A stretch of DNA of 64,000 nucleotides from NCBI GenBank assembly GCA_030544215.1, contig JARZZO010000016.1, positions 60,863,501-60,927,500 on the forward strand. Direction: 5' to 3'. The stretch is from Zantedeschia hybrid cultivar. Its lineage: Eukaryota; Streptophyta; Magnoliopsida; Alismatales; Araceae. The stretch's first letter is position 1; each line of letters starts with the position of its first letter. The position numbers and the translations under genes were made by a program. The notes under the pieces are model-generated. The model made no database searches and was not told the DNA's origin. It worked only from the letters and a program-made list of their open reading frames with translations. This document shows, one piece after another, positions 13,185-23,600 of the stretch.

Positions 13185-13573
13185 GTGGTATTAGAGTCAG
13201 GTTCCACTGTGTTTTCGCCATTTCGGTCTCTGGAATCCTGATTTTTGAATTAAATCCATGTTAGTAATTATTTTCTTGAAAGATTTATGTTCGTGAGATG
13301 ATCGTTGTGATTAGATCGCAATTATAAATCAAAGAAAATAATTTTCTAGGGGTTATTTCGTCGTGTTCTTCGTTGGACGAAGAATGCCTCGTTCTTGGTG
13401 TTATAAACGGATCTAAAGGGTGTTTCTCCAAGATCTAAGATCTTCCACTCCTTGGCAATAGGTTGTTGTCGGTGTTTTGGAGTTTTTGGATCGCCGGCCA
13501 TGGTTGTTTCTTCTTGGTTTTGAATTTTTGAATTTGAAATTTGGGAAGAAAAGGGAGACATAAAAATCCGATT
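13185..13573 (+). mobile_element. Second, truncated copy of the Copia-1 leader
   Basis: These 389 bases match 5467-5855, including the degraded primer site, with scattered differences. The match stops at CCGATT, where the sequence changes to copy B of the flanking duplication. The three bases ATT are shared by both sides of the junction. The layout LTR-internal-LTR-partial internal fits a remnant of a tandem element joined by unequal LTR recombination and then deleted, but other routes are possible. Confidence 0.85.
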
Positions 13574-14115
13574 GACACACCTCATGTACACACTTGACAC
13601 ATATTTGAATCACCTTACCAAAAAAATAAAAAAATAAGGAGAATAGAATTACACCTTGCTATTCATCACAATCATTACGAAATGTCTATTTATTTGATCA
13701 AAAACATGTGTTATATATTTTATTTATATAAAAGATTGTGCTAAAAGTGCCTTTCCTAAAAGGAGCATCCAAATCGTTTTCAATTACCGTGTTCAAAATG
13801 AGTGACTTAAAAGTGTGACATACTAACAATTCTCAAAACAGAATGCAAATTTAACCTAGTTGTTTGTCGGTTCAATTTTTCATACCAAAGATAGTGACTT
13901 TGTGGATTTGGACTTAGGTGATCGAGTATACAACTCAATCCCCAAGTCCCTTGATGGCCCGGATGGGCCCCAGCCTACCCCATGTTTTCCTTTTCTTTTT
14001 TTTTAAGTCTAAGAGAAGTACGGCAATAACAAGGTCCCATTTGAGGCAATCTCTAAATACAACCATTTGCACTTTCATTTACGTGTCCTTTGTGTCTTAT
14101 GTAAAATGTAGTAAA
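13571..14115 (+). repeat. Flanking duplication, copy B with the empty Copia-1 site
   Basis: Matches 3038-3872 minus the 280-bp MITE. At 14111-14117 it reads GTAAATG and continues into unrelated AT-rich DNA, whereas in copy A the same GTAAA is followed by the 5' LTR. This shows the likely target sequence before insertion. Confidence 0.85.
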
Positions 14116-14424
14116 TGACTATCAAATAAGGTTCTCTTTTTTGTTTATATTATTGTAAATTATTTTACATCATTCTTCATATGTTTGGAGAGTTATAAAT
14201 TGTCGTATTCCAAAATTCCATGTAATTTTCCGTTTACCTGGTTTCATTTTCAATTCAAAATGACTGTAAAATCAAAGCCAAAGGTCTTAAAATTGGTGAT
14301 TTTAAAATCATGAATTTTATTTTCATCACTTTAAAATTGATAATTTTAAGATCAATATTTTCAATATTTTATGGCACACCAAACCACCAATTAGTTATTT
14401 TGAGGAAAAGAAATTAAATCTTTA

Positions 14425-14890
14425 GCTGTGTTTGACAAAACTTCTAGGTGGAACCTACTGTGGCTTCCAATTTTCACGTGAAAAAAGTTGAGGAGGAGTA
14501 GTTATAACTAACTTTTTAGTTACGTATAAAAATTGATCATTTCCTAACAACCTCACTTTCACTCTAAGTTGTACCTTCTAGCTTACGGTTGGAAGTCAGA
14601 ACACAACTAAAATGCTACATAAATAATTTTCAAAATATATTTTTTAAAAATAATTAATAAAAGTGCCAAAATGCTTTCAATTAAAAATTATCCTAAGCAC
14701 GGCCTTAGTTGTATTTTGGTTTCCAACTAAAAACAATAAAATGAAGCTTCTAAGATTTGGGGAAAAATGAGTTTTTCAGTTAAAACTTGACTATTGTAAC
14801 TAATTAAAAATTATTTATAACCATTTTTCCTCGAGTAAAAAGTTGAAGCTAAAGATAATTTTAAACTAGAAGCCTTGTCAAACAACCCCC
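14425..14890. mobile_element. MITE-like inverted-repeat element, about 465 bp
   Basis: The left end carries GTGTTTGACAAAACTTCTAG and the reversed right end carries GTTGTTTGACAAGGCTTCTAG. The interior is AT-rich without coding sequence. No clear target duplication was found, so the superfamily (hAT-like by the TTTGACAA ends) is uncertain. Confidence 0.55.
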
Positions 14891-15831
14891 AAGGCACCAT
14901 CCGCTTCCCTACTTCCCTGGCCTACCTCTTCTTTTCCTTTTCTTCTCCTTAATTCCATCCACCCCTTTAGGTGAAGTGGATGCAGGAGAGGTAGAAGGCA
15001 TGACAGCAAGGCACCATCGAAGCCTATCTCCACGTGGTACATAAGGATGAGGTTTTCCTTAGTCAAAATTTAGGAAAATTCGTGGTACATAAGGAGTACC
15101 TTATGAGATGTGGTGGACCTTCCAACCTCCCAGGAGTTCATTCATTTTTAGCTCCTCCTTCATTCTTTTTCGATTTCTTCTAGAATAATGTTGTATTTTC
15201 ATGATTAACTACATTATATTTTCAAGTAGCATTTTCTCAAAATTACATTATATTTATATTTTTAATGCTATATTTTTAAATTAATGTTGTATTTCAAGAT
15301 GAGTATTGTATTTTTCAAGACAATGCTGTAATACAATACTTGACTGAAACATATGAGTGCTAACTTTAACACAAAAGTACAACGTTAACATAAAAAAAAT
15401 GCAACACTATTTTGAAGGAAGCCAGAAAAATTTAGAAGAAGAATTAGTGCAGAGACTTCTACAAGGTTGAAGGGCCCACCTAGTCACTTGTCCCACAACA
15501 ATCGGATACAGTTGGAGTTCCCTTCAACCTGAATCCTCATTTGATACACAATCTTAAAAAGGAGTTTATGAAATAAACACATAACTATGAGAAGTTATAA
15601 ATAGATATAAACACTAGATGTGTCTATGTCCCTAAATATGGTAGGCTGTAAGGATAGTTTCTACAAATACTTAAATTTTAATAGTATATACCATGTTTAA
15701 AGACACGTGCGGGCTTAGACATGATGTGGTCTTAGTTAAAAAAAAACATATACTTACACGAGAAAAATAATATAGGTCATGTTTACAGACATGGGCCCTC
15801 ATGGTCTAAAAACCTTTTAAAACAGTAATAT
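14891..15831. other. AT-rich intergenic DNA
   Basis: No gene seen. The segment 15130-15460 has loosely self-complementary flanks around repeated phrases such as ATGTTGTATTTT and ATTGTATTTTTCAAG, which suggests another degraded inverted-repeat element, but borders cannot be fixed. Confidence 0.35.
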
Positions 15832-16220
15832 TTGCTGTAATAACCATACAGCTGCACTGTTGGGCATTATAGCAAGGTTTTTTATTTTATTTTTATCTTT
15901 TGAATTTTTTAGGTCAGCTTCACATGCCCCCATCTATCCGTATAAGTCGGTCTTCGATCAGATGAATCTAAAAAATCTAAAAAAATCAATAGTTGTTATT
16001 AGGCTCAGCTCACTATTTTTTTTTTACTATTTACTGGGATTTGATTTTTTATTTTTTATTTTCTTGGGATATCTGGCAGGAGATAAGCCTGCACAGACAT
16101 ATAAGTTGGATTGGCTTATAGGCTGGATTAGGGCCAATGTATTTTTTTTTGAAAAATAAAAAAAAACAAAAATCTTGCTGCAATACTCAACAGTGCAGTT
16201 GGCATGAATATTACAGCAAG
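15832..16220. mobile_element. MITE with long terminal inverted repeats, 389 bp
   Basis: The first ~50 bases (TTGCTGTAATAACCATACAG and onward through GCTGCACTGTTG and ATAGCAAG) match the reversed last ~50 bases (CTTGCTGTAATATTCATG, then CTGCACTGTTG and TTGCAGCAAG). Such long inverted ends with a short AT-rich middle are typical of MITEs. The border bases are TA on both sides, but a longer duplication is not convincing, so I do not assign a superfamily. Confidence 0.65.
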
Positions 16221-16689
16221 TATTACTAAAAAAAACTTCATGTTTAAAGACTTGTCTAAAACTAGGACTATAAACCTTATATCGATTCGAAGTAACGAAT
16301 CAGCCCTACGTCTACCCCAGGTTGGGATCCTGTGCAACTGTAAGCTTAAGTTAAAAATTAACAAATACTTGAATGGAATTTATCTTGATCGGAAGTAATG
16401 AATTAGTTGTTTGTCCTTTTCTGTGGCAAAAGTGGAATATTTTGTTGACTCATTGATAACTTATATTGAGCTTGAGAGAGGAAGAAAGAGAGAGAGGATG
16501 TTGATGACCCCTCTCCTTCATGTGACTAATATTGTTGGCATTGCAGCAAAAACAATTTAGAGGGAGGGAGATGCATATATAGTACAGTTATAGGGTGAGA
16601 TTTTTTGGATTAGTATGTGCCTTCACTAGCATGGGAAAGACTAAAAGAGGTGAATTTAAGTTCCACATTTACTTTGATGATAGCATTAT

Positions 16690-17107
16690 CAGTGGCAGAT
16701 GCAGAAATTTTATATAGCGGGATCATTTGGATTATTATTAAATATATCGATATTTTAGTTTTGTTATATTAAAAAATTTTAAAAATAAAAATAAATATAT
16801 TTTAATCATTATAAAAATGATATACTTCAATAAAAATGATACACTTCATTACGAATGAATTTTTTCTTCCAAATACGCTCAATGAATTTTTTATTAAATC
16901 ATAAATAAAATGATAATACTATGTAAAAAATTCAGTAGAACTGAGCTCTGAGTGAGACTGGAGTCCTATGGGTCATCTAAAAAATTATGTGGGGTCACTT
17001 TATACCTAAATTTAAAATTTACTTTATTAAATTAAGACTCTTCTAATAAAAATTTAAAATTTCAATGGGGCCTGAGATCCCATTGAAATGAGCTGCATCC
17101 GCCACTG
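16690..17107. mobile_element. hAT-type non-autonomous element, 418 bp
   Basis: The ends are CAGTGGCAGATGCAG and, reversed, CAGTGGCGGATGCAG: 14 of 15 bases inverted. Near-matching octamers flank it, ATAGCATT at 16680-16687 and ATGGCATT at 17108-17115, with two extra bases on the left. CAGTGGCGGA-type ends and 8-bp duplications are typical of plant hAT MITEs. The interior is AT-rich and non-coding. Confidence 0.75.
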
Positions 17108-17299
17108 ATGGCATTGCTAGTTGTTGACGCTGCAACTAAAACTCAAAATTTAAATAGGGGTGTAAGTGCCTTGTCCTGAATTGGTTAAAAACTTAAACTC
17201 ATATTTAATGGTGTAGAATTAAGAAAACTGACGGAAGGTAAGAATTAAAAATTTAAAGTTTAAATATAAAGACTAATGTCTAAATACACAAAATAGATG

Positions 17300-17585
17300 G
17301 ATTTATTTTTAATTCTGTATTTTTGTAGGGATCAATGTCAAAAAGAACTTTTTTTTTATTAGCCGCTGCACCACCGAAGGCCCCACCTACGCCGCCATCT
17401 CCAACGCGATACGAACCAGCAAGAGTGGAAAAGTGCCGCCAACGCGGCGCCGGACCGTACGGCGGCTGTTGCCGGAGAACAGTGAAGAAGTTCCGGAATT
17501 GTCGAATCTTTCCCCGGCCCGGACGAGACGATCCTAAAGTGTCCGTGTAAGCAAACCGTCGCAAGTCTCTTCTTCTCGCTCCAAC
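17300..17585 (+). promoter_or_regulatory. Probable 5' region and leader of the thioesterase gene
   Basis: From about 17350 the sequence turns GC- and CpG-rich, unlike the AT-rich DNA on either side, up to the ATG at 17586. This is the usual look of a plant promoter-proximal transcribed leader. A TATA-like AAATATAAAG lies near 17262. A short upstream frame at 17335-17550 is open but unlike any protein I know. The transcription start is not determined. Confidence 0.5.
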
Positions 17586-17601
17586 ATGGATACGGAAGCA
17601 G
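17586..17601 (+). CDS. Thioesterase exon 1 (16 nt)
   Basis: ATGGATACGGAAGCAG followed by the donor GTGATC. It encodes M-D-T-E-A plus one base of the next codon, matching the short first exon expected before the VVEFLG motif. Reading through the donor instead gives a frame that stops before any family motif. Confidence 0.85.
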
Positions 17602-20600
17602 GTGATCCCCCGTCCCTCCAGCCCAAAAAAGAACCGAAAAATTTTGATCCCAGCTTTCAAAAATTCTGTTCCATGGGAAAGTTTCCCGTTTTGATTTCTC
17701 GGAATCGATAGACGTACTCATTTGTTTCTTGTTTGATGTCCTTGTTTTCCGGCCCCCGGAGCAGTGGTGGAGTTCCTGGGCCAAGTCCCCTTGCTGCAGA
17801 AGCTCCCCAGCTCTTCCCTCAGGAAGATCGCGGAGGTCGTGGAAACTAAGCATTACGGTGAGGAGAATTATCGAACTCCCTCTCTGTGTTCTGTTTTGCC
17901 GTAGTTAGGTAGCTTCCGGAGAGCAATTATTTCGGAGAAATACTTGCTGCATTGCGGCAAGTTTCTCCCATTATTTTGCGGAAAAAAAATTAACATCAGT
18001 TGGAACGAAATGAGAAACCCAGGTCAGTTAAGAGGAAGCATCATTGATAATGAAAATGAAAGAAGAAAATAAAGTTCATATTTACTGTATTTGATATTCA
18101 AATGCTGTTTTGTCTAGCATGATGTGTATCACGGGTGTGGTTCTATGCCACGCCGATTGAAGTGTATAGATAGAATTTACGGTATTGAAGCTCAACTAAG
18201 TCAGGCCAGTCCTCATTCCTTTAATCCTTTCACCCTATCATTCAAGTGAGTGAGTATTTAGGCATGGTGTTTCGACTGAGATTGTACATGGGTTCCGATC
18301 AGTTTTGAGACCTCCCAAGTCTCGAGTCAGCTGGTACGATATGATACTGGTCTGCTGAACATGTTATTAATAATTAGGATCTCGAGCCTCATGTCCTTAT
18401 GGGTCCTTGCAAGCCAATCTGAGTTGGACTGATGCATATCGGTTTTTAGGATGCTGATATCTTATCTGATTCCGATATGACAAACTTTGCTTTTAGGTCT
18501 AGGAGCCTCTAGACCATGTGCAGTGTTGGCGCTTAATTTCGTGAAATGCATCACAATAAGAAAGCATTGAATTTTAGAAAAATCTCTTTAAAAGGGAAGA
18601 CATGCATGCAATTGAAGAAACCTAACAAACTAAGATCATTGTTGTTCATTATAGAAAGGGAAAAATAGAACTCATGTTTTGCCATAATTAATATCTTTGC
18701 GTTGTTTTTTTTTTAATATAAAAAAAGGGAAGACACATATGCTAGTTGAAAAGAAATACAAACCAATTAGATAGAATGTGGGACAAGATTCATGTAGCCA
18801 ACCCCAAATGCATGGGATAAGGCTTTGATGATGATGATGATTGAACGAGGTCATCTCATCTGTTAGGTCATCGAGAGACCAAGCAAAACTGAACTCACAA
18901 CATCTAGTTCTTTAATTGGACTGTAATGATTGTTCCACCATGATGTTGCCACCTAAAAAGGGTGTAACAACCCATGACTTAGGCCTCCGCCATACTCAAT
19001 GGCTGGGTTGGGAGGCACTACTTACTGAAGTTAGTTGGGTTTGCGGGACCCAGAAAGCTAAAAACAACGAAATAACTATAGTGGAACACAAATATCTGAA
19101 TAAGAATACAGAAAATGCACACTAGGAAAGAATAAGTAATAGTTAGTTTCTAAAATTCAAAGTGCATAGTCAAAAGAGGATGTACATGTCCCAAATGTCG
19201 AGTCAAAGTACCCTAAATCTAAGTGCTTGTCTATGTTCTGAGGAGAGGCTTGATGGTTGTCTTGCTAAATTAGCACTGGCAATTCTTATGGACGACGTTC
19301 CAACTTGCCACCCAACCAAAAGGTAGGGTGGTGGTAAGTTATAAAGAACTTGTATGATGATTATCCATCACACTGTCCCCATTCCTGGGATTGCAGTTAA
19401 ATGAAGACAACAACAGTAGTACCAAAAGAGGAAAGGGCTGAAACTGAAGATAGCACAAATATTAATTTTTTTTTTAAAATTCCAGTCTAACCATAGTTGT
19501 CAAACTCTTCCCGTCCCGGCCGGGACAGGCCGGATTACTGACCCGGGCTGACCCGGCCAAACCGCTGTGTCCCAGACCATCCCGGGGTATCTCGGCGGGC
19601 ATCATGTGTCCCAGGCGGGATTTGAAGTCTGGGCTTAATGAGGGGTTTTTAGATAATATGAAATGTCTAATAGGTATACTTGAGAATAACAAAATTCTAA
19701 TGGGGACCAACTTAAAAACCTGACGCAAAAAGAGACTGAACCCTTCGTGGAAGTTGATGGTCCTCTTGCTGGGGAAGACACCCGAGTGCTCACGATTCCT
19801 CTCACTGGCAGAAGGCTCGCGTGGCTCCTCTTCAAGCGTCTCGCCGGCGTTGCTCATGAAGAAGGATCCCGAGGCTACTCTTCCTCTCCACAAAGAGCTC
19901 TGCATGCTCTCTCACGGTGCATGGAAGGAGCTGTCTCTCTCGGTATCCGGTGACACAACAACGCTCTTCCACGGCAAGGTGAGTCGACGTTCTCTCTCTC
20001 TCTCTCTGTTGCTTGTTTTTTTTTTTGCTCTATTCTCACTCTCTCTCTCTCTGTTGCTTGTTTTTTTCTTTTTTGCTGTGTTCGTACTCTCTCTCTCTCT
20101 GTTGCTTTTTTTTTTTTTTCCTTCCTGGGCTCTGTTCGCACTCCGTCTCTCTCTACTGTTGCAGTTTTTTTTTTTGCGTGGCTCTGTTCACACTTTGTCT
20201 CTCTATTGTTGCATTTTTTTTTCTTTTTTTGGCTCTGTTCGCACTCTCCCTCTCTGTCTATTGTTGCAGATTTTTTTCCCTTTTTTTTGGCTATGTTTGT
20301 TCGCGCTCTCTCTCTCTCTCTGTTACTTATTTTTTTTTCTTTTTGGCTATGTGCTTTCTTTCTCTCTGTTACTTGTCTTTTTGTTTTTGATTGCTCTCTC
20401 TCTCTTTCCCGTTTAAATGTTGTAAACGTCTTCCTGTTCACTCGTTAATGCTCATTTGCACACTTATTTTTTTTCCATTTCTTGTGATTTTGTAGGCCTT
20501 TTTTTTACTGCAAAAATGAGTGACGATCCTGAAAACATAGTGGGAACCAGTGTTGGTACCCAAGGCCAATCTCAGTCATCTGTTACTCCGGTCCCTGCTA

Positions 20601-23600
20601 GGTCTGATGATATTGCTTGGAACTATGCAAAAGCTGTTCCGGGCCAGAGAAAACAAACAATTTGTTTGTTTTGTGACAAGCTTATCAAGGGAGGGGGGAT
20701 AACCAGATTGAAAGAACATTTGGCTGGGATAAAAGGGGGAGTTGTTTCATGTAAGCAAATAGATGAAGATACTAGATTTAGAATGAAAGCAATTAATTCA
20801 AAGTGGCAAGACAGGAAAATCTAGAAAAAGACAGGTTGATGCAGAAATTGGTAACCCTCATTGATCTCTGATTGAGGTGGAAGAAGAAGAACAAGTGCCT
20901 GAACGAGAAGGTAATGTGCCTGATAATAATATTCGGAGGAGGGGGATTGAGCCTATGAGACGATGAAATCCTAACATTCCTGTTACTCATTTTTTTGCTC
21001 CATGAACTGCACCCGGTTCCCAACCGAGCATCAAGTCTGCTATGGCAACAAATGACGTAGTTGATGCAGCCAATATGGCTATTGCTCGATAGTAGTATGA
21101 TGCAAATATTCCTTTTAATGTAGCTCGGTCAAAATATTTTCAGCCTATGATTGATGCTATTTGTGCAATTGGACTGGCTACAAAATGCCACCTTATCATG
21201 ATTTAAGAGGGAAACTTTTGAAGAATAGTGTTCATGAGGTGAATGAATTCATGAAATCATTTAAAGAAACATGGACAAGAACATGATGCTCTGTCATGGC
21301 TGATGGATGGGCGGATAAAAAACAAAGAACTTTGATTAATTTTTTAGTGTATTGTCCTGAAGGGGTTATGTTTCTGAAATCAATTGATGCAAGTGGTGTG
21401 GTGAAAAATGCAACAGCTTTGTTTAATATGTTTGATGAGTTAGTTTCATTTGTTGGGCCTAACAATATTTTGCAACTTATAACTGACAATGAGGCTAGTT
21501 AGAAGGCTACTGGGCACAAATTGGAGGAGAAGTATAAGAGCTTTTATTGGACTCCTTGTGCAGCTCACTACATAGATCTTATTCTCGAGGATATGGAAAA
21601 GGATGATGAATTTCCAAAAAATGCAACAACAATTGAAAAGCAAAGAAGATTACTAAATTCATTTACAATCATGCTTGGATTCTTAATGTCATGAGGCAAG
21701 ATTTCACAAAGGGAAAGGATTTGATGAGGCCAGGTGTCACAAGATTTGCTACGAACTTTATTACCTTACAATGCATTTATTTTCAAGAGAGAACTACATC
21801 AATTGTTCACAAGTGATGTTTGGGCAAATTCCTCTTATTCTAAAAGTATTGTTGGACAAGAAGTTGGTGATATTCTTCTTGATGGTTCATATTGGAAAGA
21901 TGTTGAACATATTTTAAAGGTTAGTGAGCCATTAGTCAAAGTTCTTTGGCTTTTTGATAGTGAAGAGAAGCCAGCCATGGGATATTTATATGAAGCCATG
22001 GATAGGGCAAAGGAAACAATCATGAAAAATTTCAACAAGGAGAGAGAATATAAGCCTTATTGGAGGGTTATAGATAGAAGATGGGGCAACCAAATGCACA
22101 GTTCCTTGCATGCTGCGGGTTACTTCCTAAATCCAGAATTTTTCTACATCCCTAGCTACTTATCACATGAAGAAATTATCAATGACTTGAATCAAGTTGT
22201 GGACAGATTGGTGGCTGATGAGAATAGTCAGGATCTTCTTATTAAACAACTTGATCTTTACAAGCATGCCCGTGGAAGCTTTGGGAGTAGATTGGCAATA
22301 AGACTTCGCACTCAACTAGCTCCAGGTATCTACTAGCTAAATATAATTTAGTTGAAATTAATGTAAAATATATTGCTTTCCAGGTTTCTGATTTTTCATC
22401 TTTTCTATCTTTGATTAGCTTCATGGTGGGAGCAATTTGGAGGTGATGCACCTAAGCTTAAACGATTTGCTATGAAGATTTTGAGTCAATGCTGTAGCTC
22501 AATTAGATGCGAAAGAAATTGGAGCATTTTTTAACATATTCACAATAAAAAGAGAAATAAGCTTGAGCATAACAGGTTGAATGATCTAGTATTTGTGCAT
22601 TACAATTTGAAACTCCGTGAAAGGCAAACAACAAAACTGAGCCCCACTGCTGATCCTACTAGCTTGGAAAACATTGATATATTGGCTGATTGGGTTTGTA
22701 AAGAAGTGCCTCTACTCAATGATGAAGATGCCCGTGGGTGGGAATTTGTAGAGCAGCCTACAACAGGTCCAGTAAGAGAGGAAGACCAACATCTTATTTT
22801 TGAAGCTAATGCTGCACCTGCAAGTGAAGGAGATGAAGAAGGGAATTTAGGATCAATTGATTCTAGCTCTAGTGGCTAAGCTCTATTGATAGAGCATTTA
22901 GTTTTTGTTTCTTTGTTTTTGAGAGTTGGAGAGGGTAAGTTTTTACTTTTGTTTCCACTAAACCTTGTCATTTTCTTTCACTTTAAATGAAGGTAGAAAT
23001 AGAATGCATTGAAATAGAATCGAGGCTTCCCTGAGGACCGATAAGGACGTATCTCCGGTAGGGAATTGAGACTTCCCTAAGGACCGATAATGATGTATTT
23101 TTGATAGGGACTTGAGGCTACTCTGAGGGTCGATAAGGATGTATTTGCGGTAAGAAATTGAGGCTTCCTTAAGGACGGATAAGGGTGTATCTTTGTTAGG
23201 GAATTGAGACTTCCCTGAGAACCGATAATGATGTATTTTTGCCAGGGAATTAAGGCTTCCCTGAGAACCGATAAGGAATTTATGGTAGGGAATTAAGGTT
23301 TCCCTGGGAACTGATAATGATGTATTTTTGGTAGGGACTTGAGGCTTTTTTGAGGGCCGATAAGGATGTATCTGTGGTAGGGAATTGAGGCTTCCCTGAA
23401 GACCGATATGGATGTATCTTTGGTAGGTAATTAAGGCTTCCTTGAGAACCGATAAGGATGTATTTTTGGTAGGAAATTGAGACTTCCCTGAGAACCGATA
23501 AGAAATTTTTGCTAGGGAATTGAGGCTTCCCTGGGAATCGATAAGGAAGTTTTGATAGGGAATTGAGGCTTCTTTGAGAATCAATAAGGAATTTTTGGTA

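Larger units (their letters stand above)
19489..22985 (+). mobile_element. hAT transposon with BED-finger transposase, right end not found
   Basis: Begins with CATAGTTGTCAA, the same end as the well-bounded hAT element at 58092-59235. It continues through a GC-rich untranslated exon, a CT-rich intron (19979-20495), the transposase gene and a short 3' part. The sequence changes to a tandem array at about 22990, and I found no reversed TTGACAACTATG end, so the right side is truncated or replaced. It lies in intron 2 of the thioesterase in the same orientation. Confidence 0.7.

Noticed and set aside
17280..17853. Minus-strand frames of 126 and 164 codons opposite the first thioesterase exons.
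   Set aside because: They lie in GC-rich DNA where stops are rare, match nothing, and are shadows of the + strand exons.
19754..20441. Long open frames on both strands (about 190-220 codons).
   Set aside because: They are made of CT/T-run repeats; the proteins are low-complexity strings of Leu/Phe/Ser or Arg/Glu/Lys and the repeat explains the lack of stops.
22958..23584. Minus-strand 208-codon frame with repeated peptide.
   Set aside because: It is the translation of the 43-46 bp tandem array; no start context or family support.
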